From the NCBI GenBank assembly GCA_000283575.1, contig AP012044.1:1302001-1366000 (forward strand): a stretch of DNA of 64,000 nt, in the 5' to 3' direction. The translations under genes and the position numbers were made by a program. Origin of the DNA: Oscillibacter valericigenes Sjm18-20. GTDB taxonomy: Bacteria > Bacillota > Clostridia > Oscillospirales > Oscillospiraceae. This document shows positions 36,523 through 44,093 of this stretch, piece by piece. How positions within the stretch are numbered: the stretch's first letter is position 1; each line of letters opens with the position of its first letter. Below the pieces are notes generated by a model, which saw only the letters and a list, made by a program, of their open reading frames with translations, was not told the origin of the DNA and did not search any database.

Positions 36523-38217
36523 TTATTCCATGGAGATGATATAATAGTAAACGGGCTGTCCGCCGGAGAGCACTGCCACCTCCGCGTCGGGACAGGCGTT
36601 TTCAAATGCCCGGGCGGTTTTCTGAGCGTCCTCCTCGGATACATCCTCGCCGAAGTAGATGGAGATGAAAGAACTCTCCCGTTTTCTGGCGTCCTGGGCC
36701 AGTCTTTCCGTCAGCGCGTCGATGGACCCGTCGGTGCCGAACAGCTTGCCCTCCTCCAAAGCCAGATAATCCCCGGCCTTGATGTCGAATCCGTCAAAAT
36801 CAGAATCCCGTGCGGCATAGGTGATCTGGGCAGTGGTGACGGAGGGGAGCGCGGCGGTCATGGCGTCGGTGATGGTCTGGGCGTCCGGAGCCTCAAAGTC
36901 CGCGTTCATCATGGCGGTGACACCCTGAGGGATGGTTTTGGTGGGGATGACTACCACGTTTTTCTCCGTCAGCGCATCACACTGTTGGGCGGCCATGATG
37001 ATGTTGCCATTGTTAGGCAGGACAAAAACGGTCTCGGCGGGGATGGCGTCCACGCCGTCCAGGATACTCTCGGTGGAGGGGTTCATGGTCTGCCCGCCGG
37101 ATACCACGCCGTCCGCGCCCAGATCCTTGAATACGGCCTCCAGCCCGGCTCCGGCGCAGACCGCCAAAAAGCCGTATTTTTTCTCCGGTGCGGCGACCTT
37201 GTGAGCGGACTCCTGCGGGGAGGCGGATTCCAACTCCGATTCCGCCGCGTCCAGATCATCCGTGCTCTGCACCTTTTTCCCGGCGGCCAGAGCGTCCGCC
37301 TGGGTGCGCATGTTTTCAATTTTTGCAAGCTCCAGCGTCCCGTATTTCTGGGACTCCGTCAGGGCGCTGCCGGGAATATTGGTGTGGACATGGACCTTGA
37401 AAGCCTCGTCGTCCTCGCCGATCACCAGACTGTCGCCGATGTTGCTCAGGTAGGTCCGCAGAGGTTCCAGAGAGATGTTCCGGGGTGTCTTCCGGACAAT
37501 AAACACCGTGTCAAAGGCGAACGTGATCTCCTCGGCGGAAAAGACGTTAAAATCCGCTTTCTCCTTCTCCGGCGCGGCGCCCTGTGCAACCTCCGGCATG
37601 GCTTCGCCCCGAAGTTCCGCCAGCATCCCGTCGAGAATCAGCAGATATCCCTTGCCGCCTGCATCCACCACACCGGCCTTTTTCAAAACCGCATTCATGT
37701 CGGTGGTCTGGGCCAGAGTCTCATAGCCCGTGCGGATGGCGGCCTCCAGCATAGCCTCCGTGCCCATCCCCGCCGCCGCCGCGTCCACGGCCCGCTTGGC
37801 GGTGAGACGTGAGACGGTGAGAACCGTGCCCTCCGCAGGCTTCATCACCGCCTTATAGGCAGCGGAGACGCCCTCCTGCATGGCGGCGGCAAAAGCGGAG
37901 GCGTCCGCCGTCTCCCGGCCTTTTAGCCCCTTGGAGAGCCCCCGGAACAGCAGGGATAAAATAACGCCCGAGTTGCCTCTTGCGCCCCGCAGCAGGGCGG
38001 AGGCCGTAATGGAGGCGGCGCGGTCGATATTCTCCGGCTCGCACTTGCAAAGCTCGGCAACGGCGGCGTCGATGGTCATGCTCATATTCGTACCGGTGTC
38101 CCCGTCAGGCACGGGGAACACGTTCAGGTCGTTGATTGCCTGTTTCTGGGCCGTGACAGAGGCGGCCCCATGCAGCACCATCCGTTTAAAGAGAGCGCCG
38201 CTGATCTGTTCGTTCAT
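36523..38217 (-). CDS. fakA: DAK2-domain fatty acid kinase FakA (YloV)
   Basis: A 564-residue protein with an N-terminal DAK2 kinase domain (NDLNVFPVPDGDTGTNMSMT, LLRGARGNSGVILSLLFRGLSKGL, VDAGGKGYLLILDGML) and a C-terminal DegV-interacting region containing FVLPNNGNIIMAAQQ. FakA phosphorylates fatty acids presented by the DegV-like FakB proteins, feeding exogenous fatty acids to phospholipid synthesis. It follows the Asp23 gene by 22 nt, the conserved asp23-fakA arrangement of Firmicutes. ATG follows GGGAGG. Confidence 0.93.
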   Translation of the reverse strand: MNEQISGALFKRMVLHGAASVTAQKQAINDLNVFPVPDGDTGTNMSMTIDAAVAELCKCEPENIDRAASITASALLRGARGNSGVILSLLFRGLSKGLKGRETADASAFAAAMQEGVSAAYKAVMKPAEGTVLTVSRLTAKRAVDAAAAGMGTEAMLEAAIRTGYETLAQTTDMNAVLKKAGVVDAGGKGYLLILDGMLAELRGEAMPEVAQGAAPEKEKADFNVFSAEEITFAFDTVFIVRKTPRNISLEPLRTYLSNIGDSLVIGEDDEAFKVHVHTNIPGSALTESQKYGTLELAKIENMRTQADALAAGKKVQSTDDLDAAESELESASPQESAHKVAAPEKKYGFLAVCAGAGLEAVFKDLGADGVVSGGQTMNPSTESILDGVDAIPAETVFVLPNNGNIIMAAQQCDALTEKNVVVIPTKTIPQGVTAMMNADFEAPDAQTITDAMTAALPSVTTAQITYAARDSDFDGFDIKAGDYLALEEGKLFGTDGSIDALTERLAQDARKRESSFISIYFGEDVSEEDAQKTARAFENACPDAEVAVLSGGQPVYYYIISME

Positions 38218-38239
38218 CTGTTTTGAGACCTCCCTCGGA

Positions 38240-38590
38240 TCACAGGGTCATGGAGTCGACACACACGTCGATCGCCCTGACCTCCACACCGGTATTTTTG
38301 GTGACCATATACCGTACCTCATTCATGATGGAGCTGCACACCGCGGGGAGATTGACGCCGTTTTCGACGATGATATGAAGCTCGACGGAGATGGTGCCGT
38401 CGTCGTTGCAGGTGATGCTGACGCCCTTGCTCATGGCCTCTCGGCGCAGGAGGTGGACCAGGCCGTCCGTCATGGAGCGGTAGGCCATGCCCTTGACGCC
38501 GAAGCAGTTGGTGGCAGCAATGCCGGTGATGTTGGAAAACACGGCGCTGCTGATGGTGACGGCGCCCCGCTCGGAATTCAGTTGGATCAT
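38240..38590 (-). CDS. Asp23/Gls24 family envelope-stress protein
   Basis: A 116-residue Asp23 (YloU-like) protein: GAVTISSAVFSNITGIAATNCFGVKGMA, SVELHIIVENGVNLPAVCSSIMNEVRYMVTKNTGVEVRAIDVCV. The family is membrane-peripheral and linked to alkaline or envelope stress; its exact role is unsettled. The ATG at 38590 follows AAAGGAAAGGA. It heads the asp23-fakA operon. Confidence 0.9.
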   Translation of the reverse strand: MIQLNSERGAVTISSAVFSNITGIAATNCFGVKGMAYRSMTDGLVHLLRREAMSKGVSITCNDDGTISVELHIIVENGVNLPAVCSSIMNEVRYMVTKNTGVEVRAIDVCVDSMTL

Positions 38591-38671
38591 AAGCGCATCC
38601 TTTCCTTTCTTAGATCGGCCCGCGGGGAAAACCCCGACCCAAAATGTGCCGTTTCGCATAGTCAGGAAGTT

Positions 38672-38700
38672 ATTATATACGATTTTATTCCAAAGTACAA
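38672..38700 (-). promoter_or_regulatory. Sigma-A promoter of asp23-fakA
   Basis: On the minus strand TTGTAC (38695-38700) and a perfect TATAAT (38672-38677) are 17 bp apart. Nothing else is visible between 38701 and 38827. Confidence 0.8.
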
Positions 38701-38827
38701 GGGCAACACAGTATAATTCCAAGTATGGGCTTGGACAGCCTGACTTTTTGCCGGATTGGCCCAGGGCGCAGCGGTGCGGTTCCGGTGTGGACAGTAAAAA
38801 AGAAAGAGACGAAGAGCGTATTTCTTA

Positions 38828-38856
38828 TTGAAAAATGCGGCGCTTTGTCGTACAAT
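38828..38856 (+). promoter_or_regulatory. Sigma-A promoter of rarD-rsmD-coaD
   Basis: TTGAAA (38828-38833) and TACAAT (38851-38856) are 17 bp apart, 55 nt upstream of rarD. Confidence 0.72.
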
Positions 38857-38911
38857 TATAAAATCCAGGGTTTATGTGTCCGCGAGGGCCGGAAAAGGAT
38901 GGCGGGAGCTT

Positions 38912-39805
38912 ATGAACACGGGTGCATTATATGTGTTGGGATGCTATGCCGCGTGGGGCATTCTGCCTGTTTTCTGGAAAATGCTTGGAGAGGTAAACTC
39001 CGTGTACGTGCTGGCATCCCGCATTTTGTGGTCGCTGGTCATGATGATTGTTTTGCTTACTGCCCGGCGGGAGTGGAGCGGTGTCCGCTCTGTAATCCGG
39101 GCCCGGCGGGAGTGGCTGCGGCTGGCTGTGGCCGGGGCGCTGGTCACCGTGAACTGGGGCGTATATATCTGGGCCGTCAACAGCTCCCATATTATTGACG
39201 CCAGCCTGGCCTATTATATGATGAATCCCATATCGGTTTTGCTGGGGACGGTACTGTTCCACGAGAAGCTGACGAAGCTCCAGTGGTTTGCCACCTCATT
39301 GACCGTGGCGGGTATTGTGATCGCCGCCGCCCGATTCGGGGTGTTTCCCTGGGCTGCGCTGGTGATCGGCGGGAGCTTCACGCTGTACAGCGCGGTGAAA
39401 AAGAAGGTCAAGGCCCACGCCAACGTGTCCATTTTCTTTGAGACCGCCACCGTGGCGCCTCTGGCGCTGATCTGGGTAATTTCCGCGGAGATAGAAGGCA
39501 CGGGGGCCGAAGGCGTTCTGCACGGAGCGCAGTGGCTGTTGATACCGCTGAGCGGCGTGGTGACCACGATCCCGCTGCTGCTGTTTGCCGTGGGCATCAG
39601 GACCACGCCCATATCTTTGGCCGGTGTGCTGATGTATCTTAATCCCACGGCTCAGCTGCTGTTGGGGGTGCTGGTGTACCACGAGGAGTTCAACGCCACG
39701 CACGGCATTTTGTTCGGCTTTGTGTGGACGAGCCTGATCATCTTTCTGATCTCTGACCGAATCAAGCAGAAAAAAACGCCAAAGGAGAGCGAGTTATGCG
39801 TGTAA
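38912..39805 (+). CDS. rarD: EamA-family transporter RarD
   Basis: A ten-helix drug/metabolite transporter of the RarD subgroup (297 aa): YVLGCYAAWGILPVFWKMLGEVNSVYVLASRILWSLVMM opens the first EamA repeat. NWGVYIWAVNSSHIIDASLAYYMMNPISVLLGTVLFHEKL is the classic RarD stretch. Substrate unknown. The ATG at 38912 has GGGAG close upstream; an in-frame start at 38828 coincides with the promoter and is rejected. It overlaps rsmD by 10 nt. Confidence 0.9.
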   Translation: MNTGALYVLGCYAAWGILPVFWKMLGEVNSVYVLASRILWSLVMMIVLLTARREWSGVRSVIRARREWLRLAVAGALVTVNWGVYIWAVNSSHIIDASLAYYMMNPISVLLGTVLFHEKLTKLQWFATSLTVAGIVIAAARFGVFPWAALVIGGSFTLYSAVKKKVKAHANVSIFFETATVAPLALIWVISAEIEGTGAEGVLHGAQWLLIPLSGVVTTIPLLLFAVGIRTTPISLAGVLMYLNPTAQLLLGVLVYHEEFNATHGILFGFVWTSLIIFLISDRIKQKKTPKESELCV

Positions 39806-40368
39806 TCACCGGCTCTGCACGGGGCAGGCGACTCAAAGAGCTGGAGGGTATGGAGACCCGCCCTACCACAGACCGGGTGAAGGAGGGCCTTTTCAGTGCC
39901 CTTCAATTTGAGATTGAGGGGCGAAGGGTTCTGGACCTGTTTGCCGGAACCGGCCAACTTGGGATCGAGGCGCTGAGCCGCGGCGCGGCCGGGTGTGTTT
40001 TTGTGGACCGGCGGGCGGACGCGGTGAAGCTGATTCGGGAGAACCTTAAGATCACCGGACTAACCGACCGGGCGCGGGTAGTGTCCGGAGACTCCATGGA
40101 GTATCTGAGCGCCCTGCGTGAGAAATTTGACCTGATCCTGCTGGACCCGCCCTACGCAGCGGGACTTCTGGAACCGGCTCTGGTGAACATTGCCCGGTTT
40201 GACATTCTGGCTCCGCATGGTATAATTGCGGCGGAGGCGCCGGCGGAGAAGACTTTGCCGACGCTGGCGGAGCCCTGTCGGGTCAGCCGCATATACCGCT
40301 ATGGCAAGATCGGAGTGACGATTTATCGCCGGGCGGGAGACAAGAAAAATGAGGAGTCAGCCACATGA
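39796..40368 (+). CDS. rsmD: 16S rRNA (guanine966-N2)-methyltransferase RsmD
   Basis: A Rossmann-fold methyltransferase, 190 aa. It has RVITGSARGRRLKELEGMETRPTTDRVKEGLFSAL at the N-terminus, SAM-binding DLFAGTGQLGIEALSRGA and the catalytic DPPY (LILLDPPYAAGL). It modifies G966 of 16S rRNA. It overlaps both neighbours (rarD by 10 nt, coaD by 4 nt), showing translational coupling. The rsmD-coaD pairing is widespread in bacteria. Confidence 0.95.
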   Translation: MRVITGSARGRRLKELEGMETRPTTDRVKEGLFSALQFEIEGRRVLDLFAGTGQLGIEALSRGAAGCVFVDRRADAVKLIRENLKITGLTDRARVVSGDSMEYLSALREKFDLILLDPPYAAGLLEPALVNIARFDILAPHGIIAAEAPAEKTLPTLAEPCRVSRIYRYGKIGVTIYRRAGDKKNEESAT

Positions 40369-40865
40369 GAACAGCAGTCTGCTCCGGCAGCTTCGATCCG
40401 ATCACGCTGGGGCATTTGGATATTATTCGGAGGACGGCGGCCTGCTTTGATCAGGTTTGGGTCTGCGTCAGCCCCAACGCGGAGAAAAGAAATCAGATGT
40501 TTACCCCGGAACAAAAGCTGCGGCTGGTAAAGGCGGCGGTGGCGGAATACCCCAACGTCCATGCGGAGCTTTGGCCCGGGCTGCTGGCGGATTACGCCGC
40601 GAATCACGGGGCCTGCGTCATCGTCCGGGGCGTCCGGAACGCGACGGACTGGGACGTAGAGCGGGAACTTGCCCGAATCAACGAGAATTTGCACTCCGGA
40701 CTGGAGACGATGCTCCTTCCCGCGGCGGCAGAATATGAACATTTCAGCTCCTCCATGGTGCGGGAGATGATCCGCTATGGACAGCCGTTGGAGAAGTATT
40801 TGCCTGCGGCGGCGGTGGAGTTGGTGCGGAAAATGGCAGAAGAGACGAATAGAGAGGAAGCGTGA
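40365..40865 (+). CDS. coaD: Phosphopantetheine adenylyltransferase
   Basis: It transfers AMP to 4'-phosphopantetheine in coenzyme A synthesis (166 aa, normal length). The nucleotidyltransferase motif is GSFDPITLGHLDII (T/HxGH) and the ISSS-like motif appears as EHFSSSMVREM. IVRGVRNATDWDVERELARINENL is the substrate-binding stretch. ATGA overlap with rsmD. Confidence 0.96.
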   Translation: MRTAVCSGSFDPITLGHLDIIRRTAACFDQVWVCVSPNAEKRNQMFTPEQKLRLVKAAVAEYPNVHAELWPGLLADYAANHGACVIVRGVRNATDWDVERELARINENLHSGLETMLLPAAAEYEHFSSSMVREMIRYGQPLEKYLPAAAVELVRKMAEETNREEA

Positions 40866-41416
40866 AGCGGATGCCCAACAACGCAAATGATGTCAATCGC
40901 CTGATTGATATGCTTTATGAGCAGATCGAGGATGCCAAATCCCCAGCGTTGAAGCCCAGCATGAGCATGGTGGATCGGGACGAGCTTCTGGATTTGCTGG
41001 ATGAACTGCGCGCCCAGCTGCCTATCGAAATCAAGCGGGCACAGGAACTGCTGGCGGCGCGGGACAAATTCGTGGAGGATGCGAAGCGGGATGTGGAGCG
41101 TATCATGCGCCAGGCGGAGCTGGAGGCCAAGGCAAAGATATCCGACAGCGAAGTCCTCACGGCCGCCCGGCAAAAGAGCCTTTCGATCGTGAACAACGCG
41201 GAGGAGCGCTCAAAGCGGCTCTATCAGGTTGCGAATGAGTATGCCGAGGACGCTCTGGCCCGCACGGAGGAGGCCATCCAGATGGCCCTGGACGAGGTAA
41301 AACAGTCCCGCATCCGCTTCCGCAGTGCCTCCGCCAACAAGATGCAGGAGCAGCGGCGTCGGGTGGACAATCCCGACCATGGAAAAGGTATGACCTCCGA
41401 TCAGGACGAGTCTTGA
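40862..41416 (+). CDS. Coiled-coil protein, ATPase-subunit-H/DivIVA-like
   Basis: A 184-residue, highly charged and almost wholly helical protein (RDELLDLLDELRAQLPIEIKRAQELLAARDKFVEDAKRDVERIMRQAELEAKAKI). A C-terminal Arg-rich tail follows (MQEQRRRVDNPDHGKG). It resembles the hypothetical coiled-coil proteins found after coaD in many Clostridia. Function is unknown; a scaffold or division role is only a guess. A GTG start overlaps the coaD stop; ATG at 40871 is an alternative. Confidence 0.75.
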   Translation: MKRMPNNANDVNRLIDMLYEQIEDAKSPALKPSMSMVDRDELLDLLDELRAQLPIEIKRAQELLAARDKFVEDAKRDVERIMRQAELEAKAKISDSEVLTAARQKSLSIVNNAEERSKRLYQVANEYAEDALARTEEAIQMALDEVKQSRIRFRSASANKMQEQRRRVDNPDHGKGMTSDQDES

Positions 41417-41495
41417 AAAGTTTGTGAAAAATCACAATAAGAGAGTAAAAAATTTTTAACTGACTCCCAGATTTGGTGCGGATTTATAATTAGGA

Positions 41496-41535
41496 GGTTC
41501 CCCAACACAAGATGTTGTGTTGGGGAACTTTTTTC
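41496..41535 (+). terminator. Terminator of the rarD-coaD operon
   Basis: GTTCCCCAACACAA pairs with TTGTGTTGGGGAAC around a 4-nt GATG loop, followed by a run of T. It separates the operon from the dcw cluster. Confidence 0.95.
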
Positions 41536-41647
41536 GTTTTATGTCAACAAATGTAACCGAGTGGAACGTATGTTTGAGAATGCAGAATTTTCGAGGAAAA
41601 TCGCCAAAAATCAATATTTTCTGTGGGTGACAATTCAAAAAAACATC

Positions 41648-41676
41648 TTGCAATTCTACCGAAATTTGATTATACT
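41648..41676 (+). promoter_or_regulatory. Sigma-A promoter of the dcw cluster (Pmra)
   Basis: TTGCAA (41648-41653) and TATACT (41671-41676) are 17 bp apart, followed at once by MraZ-type repeats. Confidence 0.85.
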
Positions 41677-41688
41677 CAAACATGCGGG

Positions 41689-41723
41689 TGGGGAGAAGTG
41701 GTGATATTCGGTGACCAGTGGGT
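41689..41723 (+). promoter_or_regulatory. MraZ operator: four 10-bp-phased TGGNG boxes
   Basis: TGGGG (41689), TGGTG (41699), CGGTG (41709) and TGGGT (41719) each start exactly 10 bp apart, separated by 5-bp spacers. MraZ proteins bind TGGGN boxes with this period, and the array begins 12 bp after the -10, so autorepression is expected. Confidence 0.8.
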
Positions 41724-41771
41724 ATAAAGCTCATCCTCGGCCCATAAGACGGCAAAAAGGGGATGGCGCTG

Positions 41772-42188
41772 ATGACGGGAACGAATCAACACAATATCGA
41801 CGCCAAGGGCCGTCTGGCGATCCCCGCCAAGCTGCGAGAGGAGCTGGGGGACGTATTTTATGTCACCATCGGTCCCGATCCCTGCCTGACCATCTATTCC
41901 AACCAAAGCTGGGCGCGGCTGACCGAGAAATTTGAAGCCCTGCCCTATTCCAAAGCCCGGGCGCTGCGGCCCCTGTTTTCCAATGCCATCAAGTGCGAAC
42001 CGGATGGACAGGGCCGTATCCTGATTCCCCAGAAGCTGCGGGAGTACGCCCATTTAAAAAAAGACGTGTCGGTGATTGGCGTCAGCTCCAGAGCGGAGAT
42101 CTGGGACAGCGCCACTTGGCAGGCACAGGAGCAGCAGGAGCTGGAGAGCGGCAATATGCTCTCCGCTATGGAAGAACTGGATTTCTGA
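41772..42188 (+). CDS. mraZ: Transcriptional regulator MraZ
   Basis: A 138-residue AbrB-like double-repeat DNA-binding protein that represses the dcw operon. Both repeats are visible: NIDAKGRLAIPAKLREELGDVFYVT and CEPDGQGRILIPQKLREYAHLKKDVSVIG. The ATG at 41772 is 9 nt after AAAAGGGG. The ATG at 41763 directly abuts that site, so it is not the start. It is one nt from rsmH. Confidence 0.94.
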   Translation: MTGTNQHNIDAKGRLAIPAKLREELGDVFYVTIGPDPCLTIYSNQSWARLTEKFEALPYSKARALRPLFSNAIKCEPDGQGRILIPQKLREYAHLKKDVSVIGVSSRAEIWDSATWQAQEQQELESGNMLSAMEELDF

Positions 42189-42189
42189 T

Positions 42190-43128
42190 ATGGAGTATAT
42201 TCATAAACCCGTATTGCTCCGCGAGAGCATTGAAGCGCTGAACATCCGTCCCGACGGGATTTATGTGGACGGGACACTGGGCCGCGCAGGGCACTCAAGA
42301 GAGGTTGCCCAGAGGCTGACTACCGGGCGGCTCATCTGCATTGACCGGGACGGGGCTGCCATCGACGCCGCAAAGGAGCGTCTGGCGCCTTGGCTGGACC
42401 GTGTGACACTGGTCCGGGGAAATTACTCGGAGCTTGCGGATATCCTGAAGGACTGCAAAGTTCCCGCCGTGGACGGATCGTTGTTCGATCTCGGCGTGTC
42501 GTCACCTCAGCTGGACGACCCCGTCAGAGGCTTTTCCTATATGCACGACGCGCCGCTGGATATGCGGATGGACACTTCTGCCCCCCTCACGGCCCGCGAG
42601 GTGGTGAACGGCTGGAGCGAGGAGGAGCTGCGGCACATCCTTTACGATTACGGCGAGGAGCGGTATGCTCCCGCCATTGCCCGGGCCATTGCCCGGGCCA
42701 GAGCGGACAGGCCCGTGGAAACCACGCTGGAGTTGGTGGAGATTATTAAATCAGCCATGCCGCCCAAGGCCCTGCGGGAAAAACAGCATCCCGCAAAGCG
42801 GAGCTTTCAGGCCGTCCGCATCGCCGTCAACGGCGAGTTGGACGCGCTGAAGCCCATGGTGGAAGCGGCCACTGCGGCCCTGCGGCCCGGCGGACGTCTG
42901 GCGGTCATCACGTTCCATTCTCTGGAGGATCGCATCATCAAGCGGGCCATGCTGGCCCAGGCGCAGGGCTGCACCTGTCCGCCGGAGTTTCCAGTATGTG
43001 TGTGCGGCAAAAAGCCCAAGCTCAAAATTCTAACCCGCAAGCCCATCGTCTCAGGCGAGAAGGAGCTCGCGGAAAACCCCCGCGCCCGCAGCGCAAAGCT
43101 CCGGGTGGCGGAGAAATGTGAACCATGA
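42190..43128 (+). CDS. rsmH: 16S rRNA (cytosine1402-N4)-methyltransferase RsmH
   Basis: The N4-methyltransferase (MraW) of C1402, 312 aa. The opening EYIHKPVLLRESIEALNI, the SAM site VDGTLGRAGHS, the DGSLFDLGVSSPQLDDPVRGFSYMHDAPLDMRMD stretch and RPGGRLAVITFHSLEDRIIK are diagnostic. The ATG at 42190 overlaps nothing but lies 1 nt after the mraZ stop. The open frame extends upstream into mraZ without a better start. Confidence 0.96.
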   Translation: MEYIHKPVLLRESIEALNIRPDGIYVDGTLGRAGHSREVAQRLTTGRLICIDRDGAAIDAAKERLAPWLDRVTLVRGNYSELADILKDCKVPAVDGSLFDLGVSSPQLDDPVRGFSYMHDAPLDMRMDTSAPLTAREVVNGWSEEELRHILYDYGEERYAPAIARAIARARADRPVETTLELVEIIKSAMPPKALREKQHPAKRSFQAVRIAVNGELDALKPMVEAATAALRPGGRLAVITFHSLEDRIIKRAMLAQAQGCTCPPEFPVCVCGKKPKLKILTRKPIVSGEKELAENPRARSAKLRVAEKCEP

Positions 43129-43166
43129 CGTCATAAACGGAGCGGATTGCGAAAGGAGCGGATGGT

Positions 43167-43334
43167 ATGCGGCCCAGATTTGAACAGATCTATACGCAGG
43201 GGACTCTGACGCAGACGGAGATCTGGGTGGATCGGGAGACCGGCGTCCACTATCTGTTCCACCGCAATGGCAGCGCCGCGGGTGTGACGCCGCTTCTGGA
43301 TCAGGACGGCAAGCCGGTGATTCTGGATAAGTAA
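43167..43334 (+). CDS. Small DUF6440-like protein
   Basis: A 55-residue ORF with a GAAAGGAG site 8 nt upstream of its ATG. It reads RFEQIYTQGTLTQTEIWVD, then RETGVHYLFHRNGSAAGVTP, then LLDQDGKPVI. The pattern (an RFE opening, a VDRETGVxYLF strand and a LLDxDGKP end) is that of the DUF6440 family of short Firmicute proteins of unknown function. It sits between rsmH and ftsL, an unusual addition to the cluster. Confidence 0.75.
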   Translation: MRPRFEQIYTQGTLTQTEIWVDRETGVHYLFHRNGSAAGVTPLLDQDGKPVILDK

Positions 43335-43418
43335 ACCAACGGAAACGGCACCGCGAGGCTGGGAGAGAACTTTGCGGAAGCGCCGTGTGTGAGGTACGAA
43401 GGAGAGGAGGGAGACTGC

Positions 43419-43982
43419 ATGGCAGCTCCGGCAACGCGGGACCTGCGCTATAACCGGCGGAGCGCAATTTGCGGGGATCTGGCTTACGATCTGGATCGGG
43501 AGCTGCGGGAGCGGCAGCTGTCCCACGCGGGCGAACCGCCCCAGCGGCGGAAAGAGACTGCGGCGGTTCCTCAGGTGCGCACCATTTCCCGGGTACAGGT
43601 CCGGGAGCGGCAGCAGGTTTCCTTTCTCGCGGTACTTGGCTTTTTGGTTGTGGCGGGTTTGGCTGTGATGACGCTGCTTTGCTACGTGCAGCTGGCCGGT
43701 CTCTCCAACGACGTGGTATCCTTGAACAAGGAGCTGGCCCAGCTTCAGACTCAAAACGTGATCCTCACCGCCCAATACGCCCAGATGTTTGATCTGGACA
43801 CGGTGAAAGAGGCGGCGGAGTCCGCCGGCATGGCCAAACCCAGCAGCGGACAGACCTATTACATGGACCTCAGCGGCGGAGACAGCGCCGTAGTCTATCA
43901 AAAGAAAGAGGGGGGGCTGCTGGAACAGATCCTGGCTTCGCTGAACCACGGCGTTTACGCGGTGGTGGAATATTTCGACTGA
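43419..43982 (+). CDS. ftsL: FtsL-like cell division protein
   Basis: A 187-residue bitopic protein. A cytoplasmic, basic and disordered N-terminus (about residues 1-65) is followed by one membrane helix (FLAVLGFLVVAGLAVMTLLCYVQL). A short periplasmic coiled coil follows (NDVVSLNKELAQLQTQNVILTAQYAQM), then a tail with DLDTVKEAAESAGM, as in FtsL/DivIC proteins of the divisome. Position before the PBP gene supports the call. Sequence is otherwise divergent. The ATG at 43419 follows GGAGG by 8 nt. Confidence 0.82.
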   Translation: MAAPATRDLRYNRRSAICGDLAYDLDRELRERQLSHAGEPPQRRKETAAVPQVRTISRVQVRERQQVSFLAVLGFLVVAGLAVMTLLCYVQLAGLSNDVVSLNKELAQLQTQNVILTAQYAQMFDLDTVKEAAESAGMAKPSSGQTYYMDLSGGDSAVVYQKKEGGLLEQILASLNHGVYAVVEYFD

Positions 43983-44002
43983 GGCGCAATACAGTGAACA
44001 GA

Positions 44003-44037
44003 GGGAGTAAGAAGGAGGACCGCTCCTTCTTACTCCC
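44003..44037. other. Perfect 15-bp hairpin between ftsL and the PBP gene
   Basis: GGGAGTAAGAAGGAG and CTCCTTCTTACTCCC form a perfect 15-bp stem with a 5-nt loop, starting 20 nt after the ftsL stop. No T run follows, so it is more likely an mRNA processing or stability element, or an attenuator, than a full terminator. Confidence 0.65.
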
Positions 44038-44093
44038 TGAAATTTGTCGGAATACGCGGAATGACCGCTGCCGTTTGGAAAATGGAGGATACA

